64,000 bases of DNA from NCBI RefSeq assembly GCF_001704295.1, contig NZ_CP012334.1, forward strand, positions 5,096,084 through 5,160,083. The letters are read 5' to 3'. This DNA is from Bordetella sp. H567. Its GTDB lineage: Bacteria; Pseudomonadota; Gammaproteobacteria; Burkholderiales; Burkholderiaceae_B. Below are positions 7,156-17,369 of the stretch, piece after piece. A program made the translations under genes and the position numbers. Numbering within the stretch: the stretch's first letter is position 1; each line of letters begins with the position of its first letter. The notes under the pieces were generated by a model. It was not told the origin of the DNA. It searched no databases and worked only from the letters and a program-made list of their open reading frames with translations.

Positions 7156-7275
7156 AGAAAGGCGCAACAAAAAGCGGCATCCGCCGCGGCCCTGGAGGCC
7201 GCGACTTCGGCGACATCCCGGGGCGGCATGGCGCTTGCTCCTTGCGGTATTCCCTCAACCGGCAAGGAGAACCAC

Positions 7276-7683
7276 ATGAAGCTACGCCGTATCACCCCCG
7301 CCCTGACGCTGGCCGCACTGCTCGCCGCGGGTGGCGCGTATGCGCAATCATCGGCGCCGACGACGCCCTCCACTACCCCCAACGATACGACGGCCACGCC
7401 GCCGAACAATCCCAAGGTCCCGCCCGGCACGGCTTCTCCGCCCGTGAATTCGACGGCCACGCCGCAGTCCAACACCGGCAAGGGCACCACGACGCACAAG
7501 AACGGCATGCGGCACGAGGGCTCGCACACCAAGAACAAGAGCAGCACCACCCATCGCTCCGGCTCGAGCACCTCGGGCACCTCGGACAACACGGGCAATT
7601 CGAGCACGATGGGAACGGACAGCTCCACGTCCGGCTCCCCGCAGCCGTCCAAGTCGGTTCCGGCGACCGGCTCCGGCAAGTAA
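7276..7683 (+). CDS. Secreted Ser/Thr/Pro-rich low-complexity protein
   Basis: A 135-aa protein with a clear signal peptide (MKLRRITPALTLAALLAAGG, cleavage after AYA near residue 22). The rest is almost entirely low-complexity Ser, Thr, Pro, Asn and Gly, with one basic patch (HKNGMRHEGSHTKNKS). No fold is expected; it is probably a disordered periplasmic or surface protein. AAGGAG lies 7 bp before the ATG. A GC-rich hairpin follows. I see no domain; similar sequences in related genomes are usually annotated hypothetical. Confidence 0.7.
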   Translation: MKLRRITPALTLAALLAAGGAYAQSSAPTTPSTTPNDTTATPPNNPKVPPGTASPPVNSTATPQSNTGKGTTTHKNGMRHEGSHTKNKSSTTHRSGSSTSGTSDNTGNSSTMGTDSSTSGSPQPSKSVPATGSGK

Positions 7684-7693
7684 GACGGCCCTC

Positions 7694-7720
7694 CCGGCCG
7701 GCGCCCGCCGGCCGGCGTTT
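7694..7720 (+). terminator. Probable rho-independent terminator
   Basis: A perfect 10-bp inverted repeat CCGGCCGGCG/CGCCGGCCGG (7694-7703, 7706-7715) just after the stop of the low-complexity protein. The T-run is short (CGTTTC), so termination may be partial. Confidence 0.5.
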
Positions 7721-7801
7721 CATCGTTCTGCGAACGCCCGGAGCCCGCCCCAACGCAGCTTTGCCGGCAACGGGGTGTGCTTCGCGCATGGAGAAACGAG
7801 C

Positions 7802-8062
7802 ATGGGGACGTTTGCCCACAAGACCCACGCGCGCGTCGAAGACGACGTGATCGTGTTTTCCCTCTCCCGCAATGGAGAGGAACGCCAGTTCGAGATTTCC
7901 GGAGACGCCCTGCGCGAATATTTCGGCGCCGAGGATAATTCCGGCAGCGCGCTATTGCGCGCGTTCGAACGCGGTTGCGACAAAATCCAGGCCGTGGCCT
8001 GCGCTGCTTTCAATACGCCGACCGACGGCGTGACGGCCCTGGGTACCGGCGATTTCGACTAG
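7802..8062 (+). CDS. Small DUF1488-like protein
   Basis: An 86-aa acidic cytoplasmic protein (MGTFAHKTHARVEDDVIVFS). It has a strand-rich first half (VIVFSLSRNGEERQFEISGDALREYFG) followed by a helical segment with RAFERGCDKIQAVA. The layout resembles the DUF1488 family of short proteins: an N-terminal sheet, the phrase F-I-D/G-A-L, then a helix. The match is tentative. The ATG at 7802 has GGAG 8 bp upstream, better than an in-frame ATG at 7775. A strong terminator follows. Confidence 0.65.
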   Translation: MGTFAHKTHARVEDDVIVFSLSRNGEERQFEISGDALREYFGAEDNSGSALLRAFERGCDKIQAVACAAFNTPTDGVTALGTGDFD

Positions 8063-8072
8063 TGAGCGCCAC

Positions 8073-8119
8073 CCCGCCGTACCGGCCCCGCTGATTCGGG
8101 CCGGCGCGGCGGGTTCTTT
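8073..8119 (+). terminator. Rho-independent terminator
   Basis: Nested stems CCCGCC...GGCGGG (8073-8078, 8108-8113) and CCGGCCC...GGGCCGG around a short loop, followed by TTCTTT. It separates the DUF1488-like gene from opgG. Confidence 0.7.
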
Positions 8120-8264
8120 ACGGCGACGCGTCCCGGCGCTCAACGCCGCGCGACTACACCGTCCCGCTCGCATAATCGGGCCATCCGCGCTCCATTATTT
8201 CCGGGCCATGACGAAGAATATGCACCCGGCGCCACGCCGCAGCTCGCAAAAAATTATTTCAGCT

Positions 8265-8290
8265 TTGACAGGCAGCCGGCCCAATCCATA
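8265..8290 (+). promoter_or_regulatory. opgG: Possible promoter of opgGH
   Basis: A consensus -35 TTGACA at 8265-8270, about 95 bp before opgG. The -10 at 17-18 bp spacing (ATAGGG) is poor, so an activator may be needed. The rest of the 8120-8360 interval shows nothing else I can name. Confidence 0.3.
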
Positions 8291-8360
8291 GGGACATTGT
8301 GCAAAAATCGCGCTGTCACATCGCATTCCGCCCCACCCTTGGAGCCAGAGGCAATCCCAC

Positions 8361-9947
8361 GTGTTTGCGCATTCTTCCCGCCGGCTGACCGGCGCACTGT
8401 CCGCACTTTGCGTGTCTATGGCCGCCTTCGTCGGCCTGGCCGTCAGCCAACCCGCCCAAGCTTTCTCGTTTTTCGACGTCATGAAGCAGGCCCGCGATCT
8501 GGCGGACCAGAGCTATAAGGCGCCGGAGCCCAATCTTCCGGATTCCCTGCAGGAATTGAAGTTTGCCGGCTATCAGCAGGTGCGCTTCAAGAACGACCAT
8601 CTGCATTGGGGCAACGCGGGCACGAAATTTACCCTCAGCTTCTACCACGAGGGCATGCATTTCAATACGCCGGTCCGAATCAATGAGATCGATGCTTCCG
8701 GCGTACATGAAATCAAGTTCAACCCGGACGATTTCGATTATGGAAATCTGAAGCTGGATGCCGCGGCGCTGAAGAATCTGGGTTTCGCCGGCTTCCGCGT
8801 GTTGTATCCGATCAATAACAAGGATAAGAAGGACGACGAGCTGGCCTCTTTCCTGGGCGCCAGCTATTTCCGCGTGATCGGCAAGGGCCAGGGCTACGGC
8901 TTGTCCGCGCGCGGGCTGGCCATCGACACCGCGCTGCCGTCGGGCGAAGAATTCCCCCGTTTCCGTGAATACTGGATCGCACGTCCGGCACCGGAAGACA
9001 CCACGCTGACGATATACGCCCTGCTGGATTCCCCGCGCGCCACCGGCGCCTACCGCTTCGTGCTGAAACCGGCCGACGATGGTACGGTGGTCGATGTAAA
9101 AGCCCGGATTTTCCTGCGCGACCAGGTGGGCCGCCTTGGCATCGCGCCGCTGACCAGCATGTTCCTTTACGGGTCCAACCAGCCATCGCCGGTCGTGAAT
9201 TACCGGCCGGAAATGCATGATTCGGATGGCTTGGCCATACACGCCGGCAATGACGAATGGCTCTGGCGGCCGCTCGTCAATCCCCGCCGTCTGGGGGTCA
9301 GCGCCTTCAGCGCGGAAAACCCCCGTGGCTTCGGACTGCTGCAGCGCGGGCGTGAGTTCAGCCGCTACGAGGACCTGGACGACCGCTACGAAAAACGGCC
9401 CAGCCTTTGGATCGAACCGCAGGGCGATTGGGGCAAGGGCAGCGTGCAGCTCGTGGAAATTCCCACAAAAGATGAAACTAACGACAACATCGTCGCCTTC
9501 TGGGTACCGGACAAGCAACCGGCCAAGGGCGAGCCGCTGGACGCCGATTACCGCATGACCTGGACCCTGAACGAGAACAAGGTCCACAACACCCCCCTGG
9601 CTTGGGTCATGCAGACGCGCCGGTCACGCGAGGAAGTCAAGGGCGCGGACCTGATTCGCCGCGGCGACGGCAGCATTGCCTACATCATCGACTTCGTCGG
9701 CCCGTCGCTGAAATCGCTGCCCGCCGATGCCACCATCACCGCGGACACCTGGGCCGACGGCAACGGCCAGATCGTGGAAAACAGCGTGCGGCCGAATCCG
9801 GCGACGGGCGGCCGGCGCCTGACGCTGCGCGTGAACGTCAAAGATCCCACCAAGCCGGTGGAAATGCGGGCTTTCCTGACCAATGGACAAGCGCCTTTGT
9901 CGGAAACCTGGACTTATCGCATTCCGAATGAACCTGAAGCCAAATAA
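8361..9947 (+). CDS. opgG: Periplasmic glucan biosynthesis protein OpgG (MdoG)
   Basis: A 528-aa periplasmic protein required for assembly and branching of osmoregulated periplasmic glucans. There is a signal peptide at residues 1-34 (core [15 protein letters not shown], cleavage after AQA), followed by the two-domain MdoG fold with [14 protein letters not shown] at the mature N-terminus, [14 protein letters not shown] and [15 protein letters not shown]. The length is typical. The start is GTG with AGAGG upstream. opgH begins inside its last 20 bases, so the two are translationally coupled, as in other proteobacteria. Confidence 0.97.
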   Translation: MFAHSSRRLTGALSALCVSMAAFVGLAVSQPAQAFSFFDVMKQARDLADQSYKAPEPNLPDSLQELKFAGYQQVRFKNDHLHWGNAGTKFTLSFYHEGMHFNTPVRINEIDASGVHEIKFNPDDFDYGNLKLDAAALKNLGFAGFRVLYPINNKDKKDDELASFLGASYFRVIGKGQGYGLSARGLAIDTALPSGEEFPRFREYWIARPAPEDTTLTIYALLDSPRATGAYRFVLKPADDGTVVDVKARIFLRDQVGRLGIAPLTSMFLYGSNQPSPVVNYRPEMHDSDGLAIHAGNDEWLWRPLVNPRRLGVSAFSAENPRGFGLLQRGREFSRYEDLDDRYEKRPSLWIEPQGDWGKGSVQLVEIPTKDETNDNIVAFWVPDKQPAKGEPLDADYRMTWTLNENKVHNTPLAWVMQTRRSREEVKGADLIRRGDGSIAYIIDFVGPSLKSLPADATITADTWADGNGQIVENSVRPNPATGGRRLTLRVNVKDPTKPVEMRAFLTNGQAPLSETWTYRIPNEPEAK

Positions 9948-12462
9948 CAGCCTGCCGGGCGCGGACGCGGTGGAAGACTATCTCGACCGCCTGGCGCTGC
10001 CCCCCGAAGCCCGCGACGCCGCCGTCGATCGCGCCGCGCAAGCGGCAAGCGAAGGCCGGTCGGCCCTGGACGCCGTGCACCGCTCCCTGGCGGGCGACGA
10101 TACGCTGGGCGGCGATCCTGTATTGGCCTCGGGCCTGCAGCGGCTGCGGGCCGCAGAGGGCAACGACCCGGATATCGACAGCATTGCGCGGCAGGCGCCG
10201 GAATCCGGTGTCTGCCTGGCGTCGGCCCCGCCCTTGAACCGCACGCCCATGTCGCCGGAACCGTGGGTACCCAACCCCATCGTGCGCTTCTGGCGCCGCC
10301 TGCGCGGGGAAAGTCCCCACCTCTCGGACGACTACATGGCCACCGCGCCGCGCATGGACCCGCGCTGGCGCCAGGCAGGCAGCCGGCGCCGCATGTGCCT
10401 GTTGATCCTGGTGGTCCTGCAGACCGTGGTCGCGACGTACTACATGAAGGGCGTGCTGCCGTACCAGGGCAAACAGGTGCTGGAAGTCGGAATCCTGTTT
10501 CTTTTCGCGCTGTTGTTCGGTTGGGTATCGGCCGGATTCTGGACCGCGATGATGGGCTTCCTGCAACTGCTGATCGGCCGTGACCGCTACAGTATTTCGG
10601 CGCGCGGCATGGAGGACGCCCCCATCGACCGTTCGGCGCGGACGGCGATCGTCATGCCGATCTGCAACGAAGACGTATCGCGGGTATTCGCCGGCCTGCG
10701 CGCCACCTACGAATCGCTGGCGCAGACCGACGCCCTGGACCATTTCGACATTTTCGTCCTGAGCGACAGCTACAAGGCCGATATCTGCGTGGCCGAACAG
10801 CGCGCCTGGGTGGATCTGTGCAAGGCGGTCAAAGGCTTCGGCCGGATCTTCTACCGGCGCCGGCGCCGGCGCGTGAAGCGCAAGAGCGGCAATATCGATG
10901 ACTTCTGCCGCCGCTGGGGCGGCAATTACCGCTACATGATCGTGCTGGACGCCGACAGCGTCATGACGGGCGAATGCCTGAAGCGCCTGGTGCAGCTGAT
11001 GGAAGCGAGCCCCGACGCGGGCATCATCCAGAGCGCGCCGCAAGCCAGCGGCATGGACAGCCTGTATGCGCGCATCCAGCAATTCGCCACCCGTGTGTAC
11101 GGGCCGCTGTTCACCGCGGGCATGCACTATTGGCAGCTGGGCGAATCGCACTACTGGGGCCACAACGCCATCATCCGTCTCGCGCCGTTCATGCGGCACT
11201 GCGTACTGGCGCCGCTGCCGGGCAAGGGCGCCTTCGCGGGAGCCATCCTGTCGCACGACTTCGTCGAGGCGGCATTGATGCGGCGCGCGGGCTGGGGGGT
11301 CTGGATCGCCTACGACGTGCCAGGCAGCTACGAAGAACTGCCACCCAATCTGCTGGAGGAATTGCAGCGCGACCAGCGGTGGTGCCACGGCAACCTGATG
11401 AACTTCCGGTTGTTCTTCATCCAGGGCTTTCACCCGGTGCACCGCGCGGTGTTCCTGACGGGCGTGATGTCCTACCTGTCGGCGCCGCTGTGGTTCCTGT
11501 TCCTGCTGCTGTCGACGGCGCTGCTGGCGGTACACACGCTGACCGAACCGCAATACTTCGTGGAGCCCCGCCAGCTGTTTCCGATATGGCCGCAGTGGCA
11601 CCCGGACAAGGCCATCGCGCTGTTTTCCACGACCTTCGTGCTGCTGTTCCTGCCCAAGGTCCTGGGCGTGCTGCTGGTATGGGCGCGCGGTTCGCGCTTG
11701 TTCGGTGGCCGCCAGAAGGCCTTGTCCAGCATGTTGATGGAAGTGCTGTTTTCCATGCTGCTGGCGCCGGTACGCATGCTGTTTCACACGCGCTTCGTGG
11801 TGGCGGCATTCCTCGGCCTGTCGGCCAAGTGGATTTCGCCGGCGCGGGACAACGACCAGACCACCTGGGGCGACGCGTTCAAGCGGCATGGCTCGCAGAC
11901 GCTGCTGGGCATATGCTGGGCAGCGCTCGTGGCGTGGCTGAATCCTGTCTTCCTGTTGTGGATGGCCCCCATCCTGGCCGCCCTGCTGCTGATCATTCCG
12001 CTTTCGGTCTATTCCAGCCGGGTGGACCTGGGCCGGCGCGCCTATCTGTCGCGCCTGTTCCGCATCCCGGAAGAAACCCAGCCGCCCACGGAGTTGCAGG
12101 CGACGCGGCGCTATACGGCCCAGAACCGCACCGGCGCGCACATTCCGCACTTCGAGGACGCCGTGGTGGACCCGGGGGTCAATGCCCTGGCCTGCGCCAT
12201 GGCGACCGGGCGCCACAAGCCCAATGCGCTGAACGAAGCGCACCGCCGCGAGCAGGTGGACCGGGTGATGGAATACGGCGTGGATGCCTTGTCCGAACCG
12301 CAGAAGATCAAGCTGCTGGACGACCCAGTGGCGCTCAGCCGCGTCCATGGGGCGATCTGGCGCAGCCGCGAGGAACATGCCGTGCAGCTGCGCGAGCGCA
12401 CGGCGCCGCGTGAAGAGCCGCCCGAAACGCTGGTTTCGGCGGAAACGGCGGCCGTGCTGTGA
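9928..12462 (+). CDS. opgH: Glucans biosynthesis glucosyltransferase H (OpgH/MdoH)
   Basis: An 844-aa inner-membrane GT2-family glucosyltransferase that polymerises the periplasmic glucan backbone from UDP-glucose. A long cytoplasmic N-terminus (about 140 aa) precedes two membrane helices ([30 protein letters not shown]). The GT2 domain has the DADSVM motif and the RDQRWCHGN (QxxRW-type) acceptor motif. A cluster of C-terminal membrane helices follows, then a soluble tail. The ATG at 9928 overlaps the opgG end by 20 bp. The gene ends 8 bp from a convergent dehydrogenase gene. Confidence 0.97.
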   Translation: MNLKPNNSLPGADAVEDYLDRLALPPEARDAAVDRAAQAASEGRSALDAVHRSLAGDDTLGGDPVLASGLQRLRAAEGNDPDIDSIARQAPESGVCLASAPPLNRTPMSPEPWVPNPIVRFWRRLRGESPHLSDDYMATAPRMDPRWRQAGSRRRMCLLILVVLQTVVATYYMKGVLPYQGKQVLEVGILFLFALLFGWVSAGFWTAMMGFLQLLIGRDRYSISARGMEDAPIDRSARTAIVMPICNEDVSRVFAGLRATYESLAQTDALDHFDIFVLSDSYKADICVAEQRAWVDLCKAVKGFGRIFYRRRRRRVKRKSGNIDDFCRRWGGNYRYMIVLDADSVMTGECLKRLVQLMEASPDAGIIQSAPQASGMDSLYARIQQFATRVYGPLFTAGMHYWQLGESHYWGHNAIIRLAPFMRHCVLAPLPGKGAFAGAILSHDFVEAALMRRAGWGVWIAYDVPGSYEELPPNLLEELQRDQRWCHGNLMNFRLFFIQGFHPVHRAVFLTGVMSYLSAPLWFLFLLLSTALLAVHTLTEPQYFVEPRQLFPIWPQWHPDKAIALFSTTFVLLFLPKVLGVLLVWARGSRLFGGRQKALSSMLMEVLFSMLLAPVRMLFHTRFVVAAFLGLSAKWISPARDNDQTTWGDAFKRHGSQTLLGICWAALVAWLNPVFLLWMAPILAALLLIIPLSVYSSRVDLGRRAYLSRLFRIPEETQPPTELQATRRYTAQNRTGAHIPHFEDAVVDPGVNALACAMATGRHKPNALNEAHRREQVDRVMEYGVDALSEPQKIKLLDDPVALSRVHGAIWRSREEHAVQLRERTAPREEPPETLVSAETAAVL

Positions 12463-12469
12463 TGCGGCC

Positions 12470-13423
12470 TTACAGCGTCCGTATCGGCGAACAGGCGGCC
12501 CAGGCCTTGATGGCCTCCAGGACGTTCTGGTAGAACGCCTTGAAGTTGTCGGCGCTGACGTAGCCCAGGTGCGGCGTCAGCACCACGTTCTTCAGGTGGC
12601 GCACCGGATCGTCCGCCGGTAGCGGCTCCTCCGGATAGACGTCCAGGCCCGCTCCGCCGATCCGCTGCTTGCGCAGTGCATCCATGAGCGCGGCCTGGTC
12701 CACCAGGCCGGCGCGAGAGGTATTCACCAGGAAAGCCGTGGGTTTCATGGCCGCGATGCTGGCCGCATCGACCACTTCCCGCGTGGACGCCGACAAGATC
12801 AGGTGAACGCTGATGACGTCGGAGGTCGCGAACAGTTCCTGCTTGTCGACGTAGCGCGCGCCGCCCTGTTCCGCCCGTTCCGCGGTCAGGTTGGGACTCC
12901 ATGCCACCACGTCCATGTCGAAGGCACGCCCCACCCGGGCCAGCACGCTGCCCAGCTTGCCCAGGCCGACCACGCCCAGCCGCTTGCCTTTCAGCGGAAC
13001 CGGCATGCCGGTCTGCCACAGGCCCTTGCGCATGTTGGCGTCTTCCGTGCACACGTTCTTGAACAGCGCCAGGATCAGCGCCCAGCTCAGCTCAGCGGTG
13101 GCGTTCAGGCCGTTGTCCGAGCCGGGGGCGCCGCAGACCACGATGCCGCGCGCCTTGCAGGCCGCCATATCGACCGAATTATTGCGCAGGCCGGTGGTGA
13201 CCAGCAGCCGCAGATTGGGCAAGGCATTGATCAGTTCAGCGGGGAACGGCGTGCGTTCGCGCATGATCACGATGACGTCGAAAGGCTGCAGGGCGGACAC
13301 GCGCTGGGGGCCTTCGGGCAGATACTCGCGAAACACCTGCACGCTGGCCTGCGGCCCTAGCGAGGCCCAGTCAGCGTAGTCCTTGGACACGCCATGGTAG
13401 TCGTCAAGAATGGCAATCTTCAA
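12470..13423 (-). CDS. D-isomer-specific 2-hydroxyacid dehydrogenase
   Basis: A 317-aa NAD(P)-dependent dehydrogenase. It has a substrate domain, then the Rossmann domain with GVVGLGKLGSVLARVG near residue 150. The catalytic triad is visible: Arg in VNTSRAGLVDQ, Glu in VYPEEPLP and His in TPHLGYVS. Such enzymes reduce 2-keto acids or oxidise D-2-hydroxyacids; the substrate is not readable. The start is a TTG, supported by AGGAG 6 bp upstream. It stands 47 bp after dsbC and may be co-transcribed with the upstream genes. Confidence 0.92.
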   Translation of the reverse strand: MKIAILDDYHGVSKDYADWASLGPQASVQVFREYLPEGPQRVSALQPFDVIVIMRERTPFPAELINALPNLRLLVTTGLRNNSVDMAACKARGIVVCGAPGSDNGLNATAELSWALILALFKNVCTEDANMRKGLWQTGMPVPLKGKRLGVVGLGKLGSVLARVGRAFDMDVVAWSPNLTAERAEQGGARYVDKQELFATSDVISVHLILSASTREVVDAASIAAMKPTAFLVNTSRAGLVDQAALMDALRKQRIGGAGLDVYPEEPLPADDPVRHLKNVVLTPHLGYVSADNFKAFYQNVLEAIKAWAACSPIRTL

Positions 13424-13470
13424 TGCCTTCTCCTGGTGAGGATGATGGGATGTGGAGGCAGCGTGCCCGC

Positions 13471-14361
13471 TCAGCCGCCCTTCTGCGAGGTTTTATTCAA
13501 GTACGCCAGCAGTTCGTCGCGCGGCAGCGCGCCGCTGACCCGGCTGCCGTCGCGGAAGAACAGCGTCGGTGTGCCGCGCACCATCAGCCGCTGCCCTAGC
13601 GCCAGCACCTGGTCGGTAGGCGCATTGCAGTTGCCGGTGGCCGGCATCTTGCCGCGCACCATCCAATCGTCCCAGGCCTGCCCGGGATGTGGCGCGCACC
13701 AGATGTCGCGCGCCTTGACCCGCGAATCGGGCGCCAGGATGGGGTAGATGAAGGTATAGATCGTCAGATTGGGAATGTCTTCCAGCGTCTGGCGCAATTG
13801 CTTGCAGTAGCCGCAGTTGGGATCCTCGAACACGGCGACGACGCGCGAGCCGTCCCCCGTCACCCGCTTGACGGCCAGGTCCAGCGGGAGCTGGTCGAAG
13901 GACACCGCGCCGATCTGTTCCTGCCGTTCCCGCGTCACGTCCTGGCGGGTCGCCGCGTCGATCAGCGGGCCCTCCATGACCCAGCCCACGTTCACGTCGG
14001 TGTAGATCAGGTCCATGCCAACCTGCACTTCGTACAGGCCGTAGGGGGTACGGCGCACGGCGGTCACCGCCAGGTCGGGAAAGCGCTGGTGAAACAGCGC
14101 GGCCACCTGGTCGAGGTCGGCGGTACCGGCCTGGGCCGGGGCGGCGCTGATCACCTTTTCTCCCGCATTGGGCCCGCTGGTGCTGGTCACCTTGGCGGAA
14201 GGACCGGCGCCCGAGGTGCTGGTCACGGTTTCGCCGGGCGCCGGCTGGCCGGCCGACTGGGTCGAAATGACCTTGTCGGCGGCACGGGCGGGCATCGCCG
14301 CCGCGGCAGCCGCTACCGCGGCCGCAACACCGAAGGCCGAAAGCCAGGCGCGGGTGATCAT
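13471..14361 (-). CDS. dsbC: Thiol:disulfide interchange protein DsbC
   Basis: A 296-aa periplasmic disulfide isomerase. The signal peptide ends in MPARA near residue 27. A linker at residues 30-75 with repeats of the type VTSTSGAGPSAK is longer than in E. coli DsbC. A cystatin-like dimerisation domain (about 80-140) follows, then the thioredoxin-like domain with the CGYC active site at Cys183/Cys186 and the cis-Pro loop RGTPTLFF. The ATG at 14361 has AAGGAG 6 bp upstream. The ubiH-like gene lies upstream on the same strand. Confidence 0.94.
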   Translation of the reverse strand: MITRAWLSAFGVAAAVAAAAAAMPARAADKVISTQSAGQPAPGETVTSTSGAGPSAKVTSTSGPNAGEKVISAAPAQAGTADLDQVAALFHQRFPDLAVTAVRRTPYGLYEVQVGMDLIYTDVNVGWVMEGPLIDAATRQDVTRERQEQIGAVSFDQLPLDLAVKRVTGDGSRVVAVFEDPNCGYCKQLRQTLEDIPNLTIYTFIYPILAPDSRVKARDIWCAPHPGQAWDDWMVRGKMPATGNCNAPTDQVLALGQRLMVRGTPTLFFRDGSRVSGALPRDELLAYLNKTSQKGG

Positions 14362-14446
14362 GGACAACTCCTTGAAGCTTGGTGGCGGGTCCGCCAGGGA
14401 GCGGCTGCCGGATATCCGGGCTTGGACTGCGACGAGGACAGCAGGT

Positions 14447-15616
14447 TCACCCGCCGGAAGCTTGCTCGATCAGCAGCCTTTTGAAAAGAGGTACGGCGTC
14501 GACCCAGCGCATGCCGGCGTTGCGCGCCCAGGCCGCCGGCGCGGCACGGCTGGCGAACAGCCGCTGCAGCCCATCGGTGGCCAGGCGCATGGCCAGCACG
14601 GGTTCGGCGCGGGCGCGCTGGTAGCGCCGCAGGACGCGGGGATCGCCCGCGCTGCGGTACGGCTCGCGCTGGGCGACGATTGTAGCGAGGGTTTCGGCGT
14701 CCCCCAGCCCCAGGTTCAAGCCCTGCCCCGCCAGGGGATGCACGCGGTGCGCCGCGTCGCCGGCCAGCGCCACGCCGGCACCGGCCATCTGGGCATGTTC
14801 CAGGAAAAGGGGAAAACCGTGCAGGGCGATATTCATGCGCAGGTCGCCCAGCCGCCCCTGCGTCACGGCGGCCAGATGCGCGCGCAGGGCATCCGCCTGC
14901 GCTTCAGCCGGCAGCGCCTGCAGGGCCCGGGCGCGGGCGGCGGGGGCCGACCACACCATGGAGACCTGCGGCCCACGCCCCGTATCCGGCAAAGGCAGCA
15001 GCGCCAGCACGCCTTCGTCGTGAAACCATTGCATCGCCGTCCCGTGATGGGGCAGGGACGCATCCAGATGGGTGACCAGGCCCACCGCGTCGTAGGGCGA
15101 GGAATGCTGCACCAGCCCGGCGGCCGAACGCAGCGGCGACCCTGCACCATCCGCCCCGACCGCCAGGTCGGTCCGCAGCTGGGCGCCGTTTTCGGTCAGC
15201 GCGACGCCACGCTCATAGCCGACGCAGCGGTCGGCGATCCAGGGGATGCCGGACAGCCGAACCGCCTGCGCCAGGACGCGCTCGATTTCGGTGGCCTCGA
15301 CAATCCAGGCCAGGTGGGGCTTGGCCGCCTGCCAGGCGTTCAGCGTGACCGTGCCGTCCGCGTCGCCATGCACTTCCATGGCGTCGACCGGCGTGATGCG
15401 CGCGGCCGGCAGGGCGTCCCAGATGCCCAGGGCGGCCAGGAAGCGGTGGCTGGCCGGAGACAGCGCGTAGACGCGCGGATGGTAGTGTTCCGCCGGGGCG
15501 GCGGGCACGGCCGCCCCGGGCGCCAGCACCGTGACGGGCTGCTTTTTCCGGGCCAGGGCCAGCGCGGTCGCCAGGCCGACGATGCCGGCGCCGCAAACGA
15601 GTATTCCGTGGCTCAT
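14447..15616 (-). CDS. UbiH/UbiF-family FAD-dependent monooxygenase
   Basis: A 389-aa flavoprotein hydroxylase of the ubiquinone-biosynthesis type. It has an N-terminal dinucleotide fold GILVCGAGIVGLATALALA, the DG motif VGADGAGSPLR, and the second FAD motif LAGDAAHRVHPLAGQGLNLG, a hallmark of UbiH/UbiF/COQ6. The ring position hydroxylated cannot be deduced. The ATG at 15616 overlaps the mltA stop as ATGA, so the pair is translationally coupled. Confidence 0.9.
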   Translation of the reverse strand: MSHGILVCGAGIVGLATALALARKKQPVTVLAPGAAVPAAPAEHYHPRVYALSPASHRFLAALGIWDALPAARITPVDAMEVHGDADGTVTLNAWQAAKPHLAWIVEATEIERVLAQAVRLSGIPWIADRCVGYERGVALTENGAQLRTDLAVGADGAGSPLRSAAGLVQHSSPYDAVGLVTHLDASLPHHGTAMQWFHDEGVLALLPLPDTGRGPQVSMVWSAPAARARALQALPAEAQADALRAHLAAVTQGRLGDLRMNIALHGFPLFLEHAQMAGAGVALAGDAAHRVHPLAGQGLNLGLGDAETLATIVAQREPYRSAGDPRVLRRYQRARAEPVLAMRLATDGLQRLFASRAAPAAWARNAGMRWVDAVPLFKRLLIEQASGG

Positions 15617-16938
15617 CTCGCGCTCGGCTCCCCAGCCTGTTTCGGCCACAAGATCCACATCTGGCCGCGCTGCTTCATGCGGCCGGCCATCTGGCCGGCG
15701 GCGTCACCGTAGCCCCAATAGAAATCCGCGCGCGCCGCGCCACGGATAGCCGTCCCGGTGTCCTGTGCGAAAACCAGCCGGTCCAGCGGACGGTCCGTCC
15801 CGGGCCACGTCGTCCCCAGAAAAACCGGCGTGCCCAGCGGCACGAAGGAGGTGTCGACGGCAATGGACCTTCGCGCGGCCAGGCTCAACCCGTAGGCCCC
15901 GCGCGGTCCGGCTTCCGGATCGGTTACCGGCTCTTCCTTGAAGAACACGACCGCCGGGTTGGCGTTCAGCATGTCGCGCACCCGCTGCGGATTGCGTTGC
16001 GCCCAGGCGCGGATGTTCTGCATGGACGCCTGGTCCGCCGATAGCTCGCCCTTGTCCACCAGCCAACGGCCGATCGAGACATAGGGCTGCCCATTGTGGT
16101 CCGCATAGGCCACGCGTATGGTCGCGCCCGCATCGGGCCCGTCGGTCAGCTGCACGCGACCGGAGCCCTGCACCTGCAAGAAGAAGTTGTCGACCGGATC
16201 GTCCACGTAGACCAGCACGGGCGGGCGCCGCGCGGGATTGCTCTCCAGGTCCGCGCGGCTGTCATAAGGGATCACGCGCTTGCCGTCCAGCTTGCCGCGC
16301 ACGCGCTTGCCGGCCAGTTCCGGATAGATGGCCCCCAGGTCTATGGTCAGCAGGTCCTTGGGCGGCACATACAGCGGCCATTGATTCAGGCCGCCCTGCA
16401 CGCGCGAACCGCGGACCAACGGCTCGTAATATCCGGTGACCATATTCGATGCGGGCTTGCCGTCCGGCGCGAGCAGGCGCCAGGGCTGCAGATAGGTCTG
16501 CAAAAACCGGCGCACGCTTTCGGCATCGGCGGCAACGGGGCGCCGGGCGGGATCGACGGCCGCGGCGCACACAGGCTGCCAGGCGCGCGGCGTGGCGCGG
16601 GCAGGCAGCGTCAGATTGCCGGACGTCGGGCGCATCAGCCCCTTGCAATTGCGCAGGAAGACCTGCCAGAACTGCGCCAGGTCGTCATCGCGCCAGGCCG
16701 GGATCTCGCTGTAGTTGACCCGTTGGAAGCGGCCCGCCAGCGGGCGGGTCGGCGTATCCGGCAAGCTGGACAGCGGGGGCACCACCAGCGAGCCTTCCGC
16801 CGCGGGGACCGGAACCGCGGCGCCGCCCGGCCCGCCGGCGGCCTGCTCCGGCGGAATCGCGTTTTCGACGGTGGAACAACCGGCCAGGGCAAGGCCCAGC
16901 AGCACGAGCGGGGCCAGTCGGGACAATGAGCGCTTCAT
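15613..16938 (-). CDS. mltA: Membrane-bound lytic murein transglycosylase A (MltA)
   Basis: A 441-aa outer-membrane lipoprotein that cleaves peptidoglycan to 1,6-anhydromuramyl products. The lipobox is LALAGC at residue ~20. The MltA domain includes MVTGYYEPLVRGS, the Asp-containing VYVDDPVDNFFLQVQGSG, and GTAIRGAARADFYWGYG of the 3D domain at the end. It is longer than E. coli MltA because of an Ala/Pro/Gly-rich segment after the lipobox. It overlaps the ubiH-like gene and follows apaG by 56 bp. Confidence 0.95.
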   Translation of the reverse strand: MKRSLSRLAPLVLLGLALAGCSTVENAIPPEQAAGGPGGAAVPVPAAEGSLVVPPLSSLPDTPTRPLAGRFQRVNYSEIPAWRDDDLAQFWQVFLRNCKGLMRPTSGNLTLPARATPRAWQPVCAAAVDPARRPVAADAESVRRFLQTYLQPWRLLAPDGKPASNMVTGYYEPLVRGSRVQGGLNQWPLYVPPKDLLTIDLGAIYPELAGKRVRGKLDGKRVIPYDSRADLESNPARRPPVLVYVDDPVDNFFLQVQGSGRVQLTDGPDAGATIRVAYADHNGQPYVSIGRWLVDKGELSADQASMQNIRAWAQRNPQRVRDMLNANPAVVFFKEEPVTDPEAGPRGAYGLSLAARRSIAVDTSFVPLGTPVFLGTTWPGTDRPLDRLVFAQDTGTAIRGAARADFYWGYGDAAGQMAGRMKQRGQMWILWPKQAGEPSAR

Positions 16939-16994
16939 CGGGAAAATAGGGACAGGTGTAGCAAGCGCCGGCGTCGCGGGATGCCGGCGTGGGT

Positions 16995-17369
16995 TCAATG
17001 CAGGGTGCGGGGCATGGCGAGCAGGAATTCCTCGATCGCGACGTCGAAGGGAATGCCGTTTTCGCCGACACAGTGATAGCTGCCGCGCATGGTCCCCACG
17101 GGCGTGGGCAGCGGGCAACCGCTGGTGTATTCGAAGGTTTCACCGGGCGCGAGCAGCGGCTGCTGGCCGACCACCCCCAGGCCGCGGACTTCGCGCACGC
17201 GCTGGTTACCGTCCGTGATGATCCAATGCCGGCTGATCACCTGCGCGGGATGTTCCCCGGTATTGGTGATACGGACCGTATAGGCGAACACATATTCCTG
17301 TTCAGCGGGATTGGACTGATCGGGCACGTAGCGCGGCTCGATGGCCACGGTAAGGTCATAGGGTTTCAC
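16995..17369 (-). CDS. apaG: ApaG (CorD) protein
   Basis: A 124-aa immunoglobulin-like beta protein. The conserved core is complete: EYVFAYTVRITNTGEHPAQV, SRHWIITDG, GVVGQQPLLAPGETFEYTSG and GTMRGSYH. The start is taken as GTG at 17369 (protein start KPYDLTVAIEPRY), which gives the usual family length; an upstream in-frame start would add 20 atypical residues. It diverges from rpe. Confidence 0.93.
   Translation of the reverse strand: MKPYDLTVAIEPRYVPDQSNPAEQEYVFAYTVRITNTGEHPAQVISRHWIITDGNQRVREVRGLGVVGQQPLLAPGETFEYTSGCPLPTPVGTMRGSYHCVGENGIPFDVAIEEFLLAMPRTLH

Noticed and set aside
7185-7203. CGCGGCC-CTGGA-GGCCGCG hairpin considered as a terminator after the 78-aa frame
   Set aside because: No T-run follows and it lies close to the next start; it could equally be a leader structure, so it was not called.
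6899-7258. Overlapping minus-strand frames opposite the small gene at 6919-7155
   Set aside because: No promoter or ribosome site on that strand, while a good sigma70 promoter points to the plus-strand gene.
9838-12378. Very long open frame antisense to opgGH (846 codons), and similar long antisense frames at 888-2636, 25763-27838, 30244-32409 and 37429-39186
   Set aside because: Their translations are His/Arg/Gln/Gly-rich without domains, and each lies opposite a well-supported gene. They follow from high-GC third codon positions.
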